DNA of 64,000 nt from JBHIBC01 sp046758905. GTDB lineage: Bacteria; Acidobacteriota; Polarisedimenticolia; Gp22-AA2. Every line of letters begins with the position of its first letter. Position 1 is the stretch's first letter. The stretch is from positions 16,095 through 80,094 of the forward strand of contig JBHIBC010000003.1 of assembly GCA_046758905.1 (NCBI GenBank). The letters are read 5' to 3'. This document shows, piece by piece, positions 52,665-62,182 of this stretch. The notes beneath the pieces are model-generated. The model saw nothing but the letters and a program-made list of their open reading frames with translations. It was not told the origin of the DNA and did no database searches. The position numbers were made by a program, and so were the translations under genes.

Positions 52665-54071
52665 TCATGCGTGCCGGTCGATCGGCGGCCGCTTCAGGTG
52701 CCACGAGGTGATCCCCTGGTAGAGACGCCCCATGGCGATCGCCTTGGCGTCCTCGAAGGCCCCGGCCACGGCCGTCAAGCTGACCGGTAGACCGTCGTCG
52801 GCGAACCCGCACGGGACCGACAGCGCGGGCAGGCCGCAGAGGTTGCCGGCGGCTCCCACCGGGTCGGACCAGGCGATCTCCGAGAAATCCATCTCCACCG
52901 GGAACGCGGTGCGCAGCTCGCCCGGATAGAGCAGGACGTCGTAACGGCCGAGGAGATCCGCCATCTCCCGCTGGCAGACCGTCTGGATCCGCCGCGCCTT
53001 GACCAGGTCGGCCCCGCGGACCGCGCGCGAGACGACGAAGGAGAGCGGCGCGCCGGGGTCGACCAGGCGCCGCGCCGCGCCCGTCCTCTCCAGCTCCTCG
53101 AAGGCCGAGGCGGCCTCGCCCACCACGATCACCCAGGCGACGCTCTCGAACGGCAGCTCCGGCAGCTTCACCTCGTCTATCCGCACGCCGGCCGCCTCCA
53201 GCTCGGCGAGGGCCCTCTCGAAGACCCGCTTGACGGAGGGGTCCCCCGCCGCCTCGAAGTCGAGCGTCACGGTCCCCACCCTGAGGCGGCGCGCCGCGTC
53301 GGGGTCGGCGGTCGGGGTGGCCGGCTCCTCCGCCGAGAAAGGATCGGTAGGGTCGAACCCCTCGATCTGCCGCAGCACGCTCGCGCAGTCGCCCGCCGAG
53401 CGCGCCATCGGCCCGAGCTTGTCCATGGTCCAGGACAGCGCCATCGAGCCCCGTCTCGAGACCCGCCCGAAGGTCGGGCGCAGGCCGCTCACGCCGCAGA
53501 AGGACGACGGACAGATGATCGAGCCCCAGGTCTCCGAGCCGATGGCGAACGGTACGAGCCCCGCCGCCACGGCCGCCCCGGAGCCGGAGGACGATCCGCA
53601 GGTCCAGCGTCCGAGGTCCCACGGGTTGAGGGCCGTCCCCGTGAGCGACGCGTTCCCCTTGGAGTATCCCAGTCCTCCGGCCAGCTCCACCATCGCCACC
53701 TTGCCGAGAAGGATCGCTCCGGCCTCGCGCAGCCTGCGCACGACCGCCGCGTCGTCGTCGATCATCCTCTCGGCGTACGGCCCCGCCCCCCAGGTGGTGG
53801 GGATCCCCCTGGTGGCGAGGAGATCCTTCGTGCCGTAAGGGACGCCGTGCAGCGGCCCGCGGATCCGGCCCGCGGCGATTTCCCGCTCCGCGGCCCTGGC
53901 CTCGGTCAACGCCCGTTCGTGGGCGACGGTCACGAACGCGTGCAGAATCGGGTCGAGGGAGTCGATGCGCTTCAGGTAGGACTCCGTCAGCTCGACCGGC
54001 GAGATGTCGCCCGCGCGCACCAGCGCGGACAGCTCCTCGACCGGCTTGTAGAGGACGTCCTCGGAGAGCAT
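52665..54071 (-). CDS. Amidase signature family enzyme
   Basis: 468 residues. Ser-cisSer-Lys triad: Lys in PYGTKDLLATRGIPTTWGA, cis-Ser and nucleophile in RWTCGSSSGSGAAVAAGLV and SETWGSIICPSSFCGV. Hydrolyses C-N bonds, substrate unknown. GatA is unlikely because GatB and GatC are absent. The ATG abuts the stop of an upstream Tat-signal protein, so the two are probably co-translated. The amidase has no signal peptide. Confidence 0.9.
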   Translation of the reverse strand: MLSEDVLYKPVEELSALVRAGDISPVELTESYLKRIDSLDPILHAFVTVAHERALTEARAAEREIAAGRIRGPLHGVPYGTKDLLATRGIPTTWGAGPYAERMIDDDAAVVRRLREAGAILLGKVAMVELAGGLGYSKGNASLTGTALNPWDLGRWTCGSSSGSGAAVAAGLVPFAIGSETWGSIICPSSFCGVSGLRPTFGRVSRRGSMALSWTMDKLGPMARSAGDCASVLRQIEGFDPTDPFSAEEPATPTADPDAARRLRVGTVTLDFEAAGDPSVKRVFERALAELEAAGVRIDEVKLPELPFESVAWVIVVGEAASAFEELERTGAARRLVDPGAPLSFVVSRAVRGADLVKARRIQTVCQREMADLLGRYDVLLYPGELRTAFPVEMDFSEIAWSDPVGAAGNLCGLPALSVPCGFADDGLPVSLTAVAGAFEDAKAIAMGRLYQGITSWHLKRPPIDRHA

Positions 54072-54425
54072 CTAGCGGCGCCCCGATCGCATCGCCCTGA
54101 AGATGACCGCGGGCGGGTCGTCGTTCGAGAGCTCGAAGGCGCGGATCGTCTCCAGCGCCTTCTCGAGAAGCGTCACGTCCCGACGCACGCGGCGCCGTTC
54201 CTCCCGTGTCAGGCCCTCCTCCTGCCGCGCGAGGAAGCGCGACAGAGGCGTGGGCTCGGGCGTGGAGGACGCTCCGCCCGGCTCCTGCGAGGCCGCGGCG
54301 CCGCTTTCCGAGCCGAACAGGGCGCCCAAGGCGCCTCCCGAGGCGGCGGCGACCGGCGCCCCCAGAACGAGGCATGAGAACTTCCTGCGCGACAGGCTCA
54401 ACGTTGCCTCCTCGATAGGGGTCAC
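54072..54425 (-). CDS. Small protein with Tat signal peptide
   Basis: 117 residues. The N-terminus LSLSRRKFSCLVLGAPVAAA is a twin-arginine signal (S-R-R-K-F). The mature 75 residues are charged and helical (EEGLTREERRRVRRDVTLLE) with a Ser/Pro/Glu linker. It ends exactly where the amidase starts. Tat export of such a small protein may reflect cofactor binding or piggyback export with a partner. No family recognised. Confidence 0.65.
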   Translation of the reverse strand: MTPIEEATLSLSRRKFSCLVLGAPVAAASGGALGALFGSESGAAASQEPGGASSTPEPTPLSRFLARQEEGLTREERRRVRRDVTLLEKALETIRAFELSNDDPPAVIFRAMRSGRR

Positions 54426-54477
54426 TTGCCGACTGGAATCGGAACTCGCCAGCGCGGCCGTTCCCCTCGAACCGGCC

Positions 54478-55239
54478 TCAGGCCGCCCCCTTCCGCTCGG
54501 GGACGAAGACGAGGAAATACTGGTGCGGCAGGATCCCCTTGTCTGCCTCGAGCCTCCAGCCGGCCGTCCGCATCTCCTCGATGACGAAATCCTTCGCCAG
54601 CTTGTGCTCGAGCGGCGGGCCCACCGGCAGCGGCTTCTTCCTGAAGTCGACGATCGCCACCCGCCCGCCCGGCGCGAGGGACGCCCTCATCCGCCGGAAG
54701 TAGTCCAGGCGACCGTCGAAGTGGTGATAGGTGTTGACGATGAGCACCCGATCGACACGACCGCGCGGCAGGAACGGATCGTCGGGCGCAGCCAGGACCG
54801 GCACGACGTTTTCCAGGCCCTCCTCGCCGGCCCTGTCGCCGATGTGCCGCACCATCTCCGGCTCGATGTCGATCGCCAGCACCAGCCCTCCCGGGGAGAC
54901 GGCCTTCGACAGGTAGGGCAGGAAGTAGCCCGTGCCGGCGCCGATGTCGGCGACGGTCATCCCCGGCTCGAGATCCAGGGCGGCGGTCACCACCGCCGGC
55001 CTCTGCCAGGCGTCTCGCGCCGGGTCGTCGAAGATCTCGACCCACTTGTCGACCTCGTCGAAGGGGTGGCGCGAGGTGGCGTCGTGCGGGCCCCGCCCCC
55101 CGGGCTCCTCGGCGGAGGTCCCCCGGGAGACCGCCGGGACAACGCCGCCGAGCGACGGGCCGGCGAGGGGACCGCCGGCCGCCGCGAGCGGGAGGACCAG
55201 CAGCCCCAGCAGGGCGAGGAGTCGCTCACGCCTTCTCAT
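54478..55239 (-). CDS. Exported class I SAM-dependent methyltransferase
   Basis: 253 residues. An N-terminal hydrophobic segment (LLALLGLLVLPLAAAGG) precedes a class I methyltransferase: motif I VADIGAGTGYFLPYLSKAV, then GGLVLAIDIEPEMVRHIG. Export of a SAM methyltransferase is unusual, because SAM is cytoplasmic, but this signal-bearing subfamily is seen in several bacteria. The start overlaps the M20 peptidase gene by 14 nt. Confidence 0.8.
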   Translation of the reverse strand: MRRRERLLALLGLLVLPLAAAGGPLAGPSLGGVVPAVSRGTSAEEPGGRGPHDATSRHPFDEVDKWVEIFDDPARDAWQRPAVVTAALDLEPGMTVADIGAGTGYFLPYLSKAVSPGGLVLAIDIEPEMVRHIGDRAGEEGLENVVPVLAAPDDPFLPRGRVDRVLIVNTYHHFDGRLDYFRRMRASLAPGGRVAIVDFRKKPLPVGPPLEHKLAKDFVIEEMRTAGWRLEADKGILPHQYFLVFVPERKGAA

Positions 55240-56482
55240 TCGTGATCTCGAAGGCGAGGTTCGCCAGGCGGCCCGCGAAGGCGACGAGCTGCTCGACCTC
55301 CATCTCCTCGTTCGGCTGGTGATAGGTCGCCTCGTCGCCCGGGGACCACCCGACGGCGTCGATCCCCATCAGCACCAGGTCCTTGGCGAATGTCCCGCCG
55401 CCGCTCCCGACCACCCTCGCGTCCGGCGCGTGCCGCAGGATACGCTTCACGATCGGGGCCTCCGGCGAGACCTCGCACGGCAGGGCGTCCTGCTGGATCT
55501 CCACCGTCACCCCGGCGCCGGGCAGGCCGTCGCGCCCGCCCAGGGCGCCCTCCGCGATCGACTGCACCTCGGCCCTGACCCCCTCCGCCGTCTGCCCGGG
55601 GACGTAGCGGATGTCGAGCGAGGCCTCGCAGTCGGCCGGCACGGCGTTCGGCGCCACACCGCCCCGCACCAACCCGGCGTTGACGGTCGGGCCGCCGAGG
55701 ATCGGGTGCGGGGTGTGGCGCAGGCTCATCCTCTCCAGGGCGGCCAGCACGCGGGCCATGGCGTTGATGGCGTTCACCCCCCTCGCCGGGTCCATCGCGT
55801 GCGCCTGCCTGCCGCGCGTCCGGATCTTGAGCAGCACCCGACCCTTCTCGGCGATGTTGATCTCCCTCATGTTACCTGCGATGTCGGGGATGATCGCGTC
55901 GGTGCAGCGGATGAGGCCCTGCTCGATGAGGTACGGGAGGCCGACCCCGATCCCGACCTCCTCGTCCCCCACGGCCCCGAAGGTGAACGCGCCCGGGATC
56001 GCCCTCTCGTGCGCCTTGAGGATCCGCAGCGCCGCGAACGAAGCCGCCAGCGGCCCCTTATCGTCCAGCACGCCCCGCCCGTAGAGCTTCCCGCCCTTCT
56101 CGAACGGCTCGAAGGGCGCGAACTTCCAGTCGGAGGGCGAGCCGCTCGGCACCGTGTCGATGTGCAGCAGGACCAGCAGGTGCCGGTAGCCCGGCTTCCC
56201 CTGCCCGACGGTCGCCAGCAGGTTGTCCCGTCCCGGGACTCTCGCGTGGGTGCTGCACGGCACGCCGATCCGCTTGAGCTCCTCCACCAGGATCGCGGTG
56301 ACCCTCCCCTCCTGCCCGGGGGACGCCATCCCGTCCGGTCCCCCGCCGGGAAAATCATCCTCGCGGTAGTTCACCGTCCGCTCCCGGCTGATCCGGAGCG
56401 TCAGGTCGACGATGAACGGGCGCAGCCCCTCCGCCTCCCCGAGGATGGCCTTCGGATCCGGCTTCGACAGCGTGCTGGCCAT
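55226..56482 (-). CDS. M20 family metallopeptidase
   Basis: 418 residues. Metal ligands in LLVLLHIDTVPSGS (His), GRGVLDDKGPLA (Asp) and GAVGDEEVGIG (Glu). A dimerisation domain follows and FAKDLVLMGIDAVG and GDEATYHQPNEEMEVEQL close the active site. Probably a di-zinc dipeptidase or acyl-amino-acid deacylase; the exact substrate is not clear. No signal peptide. Overlaps the methyltransferase gene. Confidence 0.88.
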   Translation of the reverse strand: MASTLSKPDPKAILGEAEGLRPFIVDLTLRISRERTVNYREDDFPGGGPDGMASPGQEGRVTAILVEELKRIGVPCSTHARVPGRDNLLATVGQGKPGYRHLLVLLHIDTVPSGSPSDWKFAPFEPFEKGGKLYGRGVLDDKGPLAASFAALRILKAHERAIPGAFTFGAVGDEEVGIGVGLPYLIEQGLIRCTDAIIPDIAGNMREINIAEKGRVLLKIRTRGRQAHAMDPARGVNAINAMARVLAALERMSLRHTPHPILGGPTVNAGLVRGGVAPNAVPADCEASLDIRYVPGQTAEGVRAEVQSIAEGALGGRDGLPGAGVTVEIQQDALPCEVSPEAPIVKRILRHAPDARVVGSGGGTFAKDLVLMGIDAVGWSPGDEATYHQPNEEMEVEQLVAFAGRLANLAFEITNEKA

Positions 56483-56601
56483 GGTCGCCGGAGAGACTAC
56501 ATGAGCCTGGGAGGCGGATCAAGAGAGGTCGAGCGCGCCCGCGGGCGCCACCGGCCCCGCGGGCCGCTCCCGGAGTCGACGACCAGCGGCACGCGCGCGC
56601 T

Positions 56602-58113
56602 GTGGTAGGCTTCGGAGTCGTGCGGATCACGGTCCGGGCGGGAGGGGCTGTCGGAAGCATCGCGCTGAGCGCGGCGCTGGTCCTGTGGCCACGCCCGGCC
56701 GCCGGGGCGCAGCCGCGCGCCCCCGACACCGTTGCGGACGCCGGCGGCGCCGCGCGGCGCTTCGACTCCTGGTCCGACGGGGCCACCCTCCGGCTCGATT
56801 ACCACCATAGCGGCCTCGGCGCGGAGGAGACGTTCGCGCTCGAGGCCCTGAGACGGGAGGGCCCCTGGCCGGGGAGCCGCGTCCATCTGGTCGATCCCCT
56901 CAACTGGGGCCCCTACCGCTTCGAGGTGCGGGATCCGGCCACCGGGAGGATCCTGTTCGCCCGGGGGTACTCGAGCATCTTCTCGGAGTGGGTGACGACG
57001 GAGGAGGCGAAGCGCTCGCGCCGGTCCTTCCACGAATCGCTCCGGTTCCCCTTCCCGCGGCGACCGGTGCAGGTGACCGTGCTCAGGCGCGGGCCGGACA
57101 ACCTGTTCCGCGAGGCGGCCACCTTCCCGATCGACCCGGCGTCCAGGTTGGTCCGCCGCGAGCCGGTCACCTCGGCGGGGACCGTCTGGTCGATCCTCGA
57201 GAACGGCCCGCCGGAGACAAAGGTCGACCTGCTGATCCTGGGCGATGGGTACACCGCCTCCGAGATGGAGGCTTTCCACGACGACGCGCGGCGGCTGGCC
57301 TCGGTCCTGTTCGCGACGCCCCCGTTCGACGGGCTCAAGCGACACTTCAACGTTCGGGCGATCGACCGGCCCTCCGAGGACTCCGGGGTCGACCGTCCGA
57401 GCGACGGCGTCTTCAGGCGAACGGTGCTGAACGTCACCTACGACATCTTCGGGTCGGAGCGCTACGCCCTGACGCTGGACAATCACACTCTCAGGGAGGC
57501 GGCCGCGCAGGCCCCCTACGAGTTCATCGAGATCCTGATCAACGACGAGAAGTACGGCGGGGGGGGGATCTACAACCTGTTCGCGACGTGCGCGACGCGA
57601 AGCGCCTCGACCCCCTACATCTTCGTCCACGAGTTCGGCCACCACTTCGCCGCGCTGGGGGACGAGTACTACACCTCCTCGGTCGCCTACGACACGTCGG
57701 GTCCGATCGTCGAGCCGTGGGAGCCGAACCTCACCGCTTCCCTCGAGCGGGCTTCCCTCAAGTGGAAGGACCTGGTGAGCCCGGACACTCCCCTGCCGAC
57801 CCCCTGGGACAAGGAGGCCTACGAGTCGTTCCAGGCGGGGATCCAGAGGCGACGCCAGGAGCTGCGCGCCCGCAGGGCTCCCGAGCCGGAGATCGACGAC
57901 CTGTTCAGGGAGGAGCTCGAGTGGACCCGGCCCTTCCTCGCGCGGCAGGCATATGCAGGCCGGGTCGGGGCCTTCGAGGGGGCCGGCTACCGCGCGAAGG
58001 GGCTGTACCGGGGAGCCGCCGACTGCGTCATGTTCAGCCGCAACCGCGAGCGGTTCTGTCCCGTCTGCTCCCGCGCCATCGAGCGGGTCGTCGACTGGGT
58101 CGCGGGGCGCTAG
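56602..58113 (+). CDS. M64 (IgA-peptidase-like) zinc metallopeptidase
   Basis: 503 residues from GTG 56602. A signal peptide (ALSAALVLWPRPAAGA) is followed by an N-terminal beta domain and the M64 catalytic domain: VDLLILGDGYTASEMEAFHD, then the zincin FVHEFGHHFAALGDEYY with both His and the Glu. Secreted or periplasmic; targets unknown. Single gene, divergent from the M20 gene by 119 bp. Confidence 0.9.
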   Translation: MVGFGVVRITVRAGGAVGSIALSAALVLWPRPAAGAQPRAPDTVADAGGAARRFDSWSDGATLRLDYHHSGLGAEETFALEALRREGPWPGSRVHLVDPLNWGPYRFEVRDPATGRILFARGYSSIFSEWVTTEEAKRSRRSFHESLRFPFPRRPVQVTVLRRGPDNLFREAATFPIDPASRLVRREPVTSAGTVWSILENGPPETKVDLLILGDGYTASEMEAFHDDARRLASVLFATPPFDGLKRHFNVRAIDRPSEDSGVDRPSDGVFRRTVLNVTYDIFGSERYALTLDNHTLREAAAQAPYEFIEILINDEKYGGGGIYNLFATCATRSASTPYIFVHEFGHHFAALGDEYYTSSVAYDTSGPIVEPWEPNLTASLERASLKWKDLVSPDTPLPTPWDKEAYESFQAGIQRRRQELRARRAPEPEIDDLFREELEWTRPFLARQAYAGRVGAFEGAGYRAKGLYRGAADCVMFSRNRERFCPVCSRAIERVVDWVAGR

Positions 58114-58114
58114 G

Positions 58115-61100
58115 TCAGGCGGCGGACGGTCTGGCCGCGCTCGACAGGGCGGCCGCCAGGTCCCGGGCCGAGGGGAAGCGCTTCCCCGGGTCGGGGTCGA
58201 GGCAGCGCATGATCGAGTCGGAGACGGGGCGCGGGATCGAGGGATCGATCTCGTGCGGGGGGCGCGGCGGGCCCTTGAGGTGCTTCATCAGGATCTCCTG
58301 GACGTCCCCGCCGGCGAACGGCTCGATCCCGGTGAACAGGAAGTAGAGGACGGCCCCGAGCGAGTAGAGGTCGGCGCGCGCGTCGACCGGCCTCGCCTGG
58401 ATCTGCTCGGGGGACATGTACATGGGCGAGCCGATGACGGTCCCGGTGGAGGTCAGGGTGTGTCCCGAAGCCATCGGCCTCGCGATGCCGAAGTCGAGGA
58501 CCTTCGCGGCGCCTTTCACGTCCACCAGGATGTTCTCCGGCTTGATGTCCCGGTGGATGATGCGGTTCTTGTGCGCCGCCTCGAGCGCCCGGGCGAGCTG
58601 GGCGGCCAGGCGCAGCCGATCCTGCCGGCTCGGCGCCGGGGTTCGCTCCATCCACCGCTGCAGCGGGACGCCGTCGATGTACTCCATCACGATGAAGCGG
58701 TGCTCCCGCCACTTCTCGAGGGTGAAGACGCGCACGACGTTGGGGTGGACGATGCTGCGGGCCGATTTGATCTCCTGGACGAAGCGTGCGACCTCCCCCG
58801 AGCCGATGTTGCCGCTGAGAAACTTGAGGGCGACGGTCTCGTCCAGCTCGACGTCGCGGGCGCGGAAGATCGTCCCCATGCCCCCCCGGCCCACCTCGGC
58901 CAGCACCTCGTAGCGGTCGGAGACCAGCATCCCGGGGACGACCTCCCTGATCCTGAGATCCTCGAGGACGGCGCGGGCGTCGGGGTAGCGCCTCTCCTTG
59001 TCCTTCTCGAGGCAGCGCAGGATCACCCCTTTCAGGAACCCCGGAATGACACGCTCGCCCCGGCCCGGCAGGGGGACCTCGGCGCGGACCTGCTGGTGCC
59101 CCACCTCCTTGCCCACGAACGGGGGACGGCCCACCGCCATCTCGTACAGGACGATGCCGAAGGCATAGAGGTCCGAGCGTTCGTCGACCCGCTCCTTGAG
59201 AAGCGCCTCGGGAGGGGTGTATCGGATCAGGTGCCCGCTCGACAGCTCCTCGGTCGTGAGGTCCGATAGGCGCACCGCGAGGCCGAAGTCGGACACGGCG
59301 ACCCGGTCGTCCTCCGCCACGAAGATGTTCTCCGGTCGCAGGTTGCGATGCAGGACGCCGCGCCCGTGCGCGTGCGCGAGCGCCTCCAGCACCTGGCGGC
59401 CGATCTCCACGATCCGGTTCACCTCGAAACGGACCTTCCGGTCGAGGAGCTTCCTCAGCGGGACGCCGTCGGCCAGCGCCGACACGATGAACTTCCCCTC
59501 GCCGTCGGCGCCGGTGTCGTAGGTCGTCAGGATATTGGGATGGCTCAGGCGGGCCGTGAGCGCCGCCTCCTTCAGGAACCGGTCGGCCTTGCCGGCCTCG
59601 TTCGGCCCCTCGCTCAGCCTGCGGACGGCGACGGGCCGCTCCAGCGAGGCGTCCACCGCCCGGAACACCTCCCCCAGCCTGCCGACGCCGAGGGACGCCT
59701 CGATCCGGTACCGGTTCGGCTCCGACCAGCCGCTCTCCGGATCCGCGGCCCGTCCGGCGCCGCGCGCCCCGAGGTTGGCCAGCGGACGGCTCTCGACGGC
59801 GCGCATCCGCGCCAGGACGTCCTTGTAGCCGTAATCGTACGACAGGATCTTCTGGTAGATGCGCAGCGCCTCGCGCGGCCTGAGGTTCGCCTCGTGGGCC
59901 AGCGCCAGCGAGTAGTAGATCAGCACGGTCTCGTCACCGACGTCCTCGCCGCCGATCGCCGCGATGAACTTGTCCGCCGCGAGCGTGTGCAGTCCCTGCT
60001 CGGAGAAGATCCGGCCCAGCAGGAAGCACGCCTTGCGGTACTCCGGGTGATCCGGCCCGACCTTCTGAAGCGCCCCGATGCAGGCATCGAAGTCGCGCCG
60101 CTCGTAATGGATGCGGGCGGCCGCCACGGGGTCGCCCGACTTGACCAGGACGCGGGCCGCCTCCTCGGGACGGCCCGCCTTGCGGAACAGCTCGGCGGCG
60201 TTGCCGTAGTCGCGCGACGCCTCGTAGATCCGCGCCGCCCGCGCGAAGTTGCCGGCCTGGACGAAAAGACACGCGGCCAGGTCCAGCTCGCCCTCCTGCT
60301 CGAACAGCTCCGCCGCCCGGATCGCCTCGCCCGCCTCCCTCCACGCCTCGGCGGCGCGGTAGCGGCTCCCGGCCCGCTCCAGGACCCCGGCCGCCTCGCG
60401 GTGCTTCCCCTGGCGCGACAGGATCTCCGCCTGCACCGCCGGCGACAGGGACGACAGCTCCTTGCCCGCCTCGCGCAGGACGGCGTACGCCCGGTCCGGC
60501 TTCTGCAGCCGCAGGAGGATATCGGCCGCCCTCTCCGCCTTCCCCGCCAGGCGCCAGGCCTCCGCCGCCTGCTCCAGCATCAGGGCCGATTCGAAGTGCA
60601 CCGCCGCGCGCGCCGGCTCTTCGACTTTCAGGAGAAGCTCGCCGCAGTACCGGTGGTACCGGAGCCGGTTGGCCCTCTCCGCCTCGGACCGAAAGGACCC
60701 CGGCGCGTCCTCGCCCGACGATTCGATGATCGACTCGAACAGTCCGGCCGCCTTGACGTGGGTCCCGGCCTTCACATACAGCAGCGCGGCTCTCTCGCGG
60801 TAACCGGCCTTCTCGTACTGCTCCGCCGCCTGCTCGTACTGCTCGAGCGACTCGAACACCTCCGCCGCTCGGTCGTGCCGGCCGCAGCGGCTGAACAGGT
60901 AGGCCGCCTTGTCGCGGTTCTCCAGGCGCAGCTCGATCTCGCCCGCCGCCGTCAGGTCGCCGGCCTTGAGATAGCAGAGGGAGGCGGCCGGCAGGTCCCC
61001 CATCTCCTCCGAGAGCCGGGCCGCCTGGTCGAAGTGCCTCCCCTTGAGGTACATCTCGCTGGCGCGCTTCCAGTCGCCCGCCAGGCGGTAGAAGTCGCCC

Positions 61101-61342
61101 GCCTGCGAGTAGTCCCTGGCGCGCGCCGCCTGCCTGGCCCGCTTGATGTACTCAGAGGGAGCGGGAATCGCGCAACCTCCCTGTTCCTGGCACGCTGACC
61201 TCCGGGCAGATCGGCTCCGGCGAGAGAATCTAGTGTCCGGCGGGTCCGGGCGCCACCTGCCGGCCGCCGCGCCACGGCCCTCTCGGGCGGGGCCCCGCCC
61301 GGGGCACCCAGCGGCCCGGCGCGCCCCGCTCGGGTCCGGCAT
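58115..61342 (-). CDS. TPR - pseudokinase - Ser/Thr kinase protein
   Basis: About 1075 residues from ATG 61342; the true start is uncertain. An N-terminal array of about 14 short TPR/alpha-hairpin units (YSQAGDFYRLAGDWKRASEM, RDKAAYLFSRCGRHDRAAEV) covers the first 500 residues. Two kinase domains follow. The first lacks key residues (catalytic loop HRNLRPEN instead of HRD, Lys replaced by Arg in VAVRRL) and is a pseudokinase. The second is complete: GRGGMGTIF, VALKFL, HRDIKPENIL, DFGIA and an SPEQ-type activation segment. An intramolecular activator role for the first domain is inferred. A GGGAGG lies 7 nt before an in-frame ATT at 61168, which would start the protein just before the TPR array. 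Confidence 0.85.
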   Translation of the reverse strand: MPDPSGARRAAGCPGRGPAREGRGAAAGRWRPDPPDTRFSRRSRSARRSACQEQGGCAIPAPSEYIKRARQAARARDYSQAGDFYRLAGDWKRASEMYLKGRHFDQAARLSEEMGDLPAASLCYLKAGDLTAAGEIELRLENRDKAAYLFSRCGRHDRAAEVFESLEQYEQAAEQYEKAGYRERAALLYVKAGTHVKAAGLFESIIESSGEDAPGSFRSEAERANRLRYHRYCGELLLKVEEPARAAVHFESALMLEQAAEAWRLAGKAERAADILLRLQKPDRAYAVLREAGKELSSLSPAVQAEILSRQGKHREAAGVLERAGSRYRAAEAWREAGEAIRAAELFEQEGELDLAACLFVQAGNFARAARIYEASRDYGNAAELFRKAGRPEEAARVLVKSGDPVAAARIHYERRDFDACIGALQKVGPDHPEYRKACFLLGRIFSEQGLHTLAADKFIAAIGGEDVGDETVLIYYSLALAHEANLRPREALRIYQKILSYDYGYKDVLARMRAVESRPLANLGARGAGRAADPESGWSEPNRYRIEASLGVGRLGEVFRAVDASLERPVAVRRLSEGPNEAGKADRFLKEAALTARLSHPNILTTYDTGADGEGKFIVSALADGVPLRKLLDRKVRFEVNRIVEIGRQVLEALAHAHGRGVLHRNLRPENIFVAEDDRVAVSDFGLAVRLSDLTTEELSSGHLIRYTPPEALLKERVDERSDLYAFGIVLYEMAVGRPPFVGKEVGHQQVRAEVPLPGRGERVIPGFLKGVILRCLEKDKERRYPDARAVLEDLRIREVVPGMLVSDRYEVLAEVGRGGMGTIFRARDVELDETVALKFLSGNIGSGEVARFVQEIKSARSIVHPNVVRVFTLEKWREHRFIVMEYIDGVPLQRWMERTPAPSRQDRLRLAAQLARALEAAHKNRIIHRDIKPENILVDVKGAAKVLDFGIARPMASGHTLTSTGTVIGSPMYMSPEQIQARPVDARADLYSLGAVLYFLFTGIEPFAGGDVQEILMKHLKGPPRPPHEIDPSIPRPVSDSIMRCLDPDPGKRFPSARDLAAALSSAARPSAA

Positions 61343-61406
61343 TGACCGGCGGCGACCGGCCGCCCCAGAATGGTCGCCCGAAGGACACCGAGGGAGGAAA
61401 CGCGCC

Positions 61407-61829
61407 ATGAAGTCGCATACGACCTATCTGACCTTCAAGACCGCCCAACGCATGGAGTTCGTGCGGATCACCCCGGACGTCGAGAGGGCGGTGGCGCAAT
61501 CGGGCGTCGGGGAGGGGCTGTGTCTGGTCAACGCCATGCACATCACCGCCTCCATCTTCATCAACGACGACGAGCCGGGCCTGCACGAGGACTACCGGAG
61601 ATGGCTGGAATGGCTGGCCCCGTACGACGCCGGAACCGAGCGCTACCGTCACAACCGCACGGGAGAGGACAACGGGGACGCGCACCACAAGCGGCAGATC
61701 ATGGGACGCGAGGTCGTGGTGGCGATCACGAAGGGCCGGCTGGACCTCGGCCCCTGGGAGCAGATCTTCTACGGCGAGTTCGACGGCCGGCGGCCGAAGC
61801 GCGTGCTGGTCAAGATCCTCGGCGAGTGA
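61407..61829 (+). CDS. yjbQ: YjbQ family protein (UPF0047)
   Basis: 140 residues from ATG 61407, preceded by GAGGGAGGAAA. The family pattern is complete: CLVNAMHITASIFINDDEPG, NGDAHHKRQIMGREVVVAIT, then LDLGPWEQIFYGEFDGRRPK. Members show weak thiamin-phosphate synthase activity and a conserved metal-binding His set; the physiological role is unsettled. Single gene. Confidence 0.92.
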   Translation: MKSHTTYLTFKTAQRMEFVRITPDVERAVAQSGVGEGLCLVNAMHITASIFINDDEPGLHEDYRRWLEWLAPYDAGTERYRHNRTGEDNGDAHHKRQIMGREVVVAITKGRLDLGPWEQIFYGEFDGRRPKRVLVKILGE

Positions 61830-61856
61830 CGCCGGGCAACGCGGGAGCCGGGCCCC

Positions 61857-62180
61857 TCAGGAGCCGAAGGCCTCCTCCACCAGCTTCTGCAGCTCGCCCT
61901 TCATGTACATCTCGGTGACGATGTCGCACCCGCCGACGAATCTCCCCTTGATGAAGACCTGCGGGACGGTGGGCCAGTTGCTGTGCGACGAGAGGGCCTG
62001 TCGGATCTGCGGGTCGGGCAGGATGTCCACCGTCTTGAACGGCTTGCCGATCTCGTTGAAGATGGCGATCGTCCGGGCCGAGAAGCCGCACATCGGCATG
62101 TCCCTCGTCCCCTTGACGAACAGGGTGATGGTGTTGGAGTCGATCTCCTTCTTTATCTGATCCAGAAGCTCCCGCGACAT
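61857..62180 (-). CDS. grxD: Monothiol glutaredoxin Grx4 (CGFS type)
   Basis: 107 residues from ATG 62180. The active site CGFS in GTRDMPMCGFSARTIAIFN, the TVPQVFIKG cis-Pro loop and GGCDIVTEMYMKGELQKL match GrxD, which carries and trafficks [2Fe-2S] clusters. It lies 2 bp after the bolA gene on the same strand; the two proteins form a known Fe-S complex. Confidence 0.95.
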   Translation of the reverse strand: MSRELLDQIKKEIDSNTITLFVKGTRDMPMCGFSARTIAIFNEIGKPFKTVDILPDPQIRQALSSHSNWPTVPQVFIKGRFVGGCDIVTEMYMKGELQKLVEEAFGS

Positions 62181-62182
62181 GT

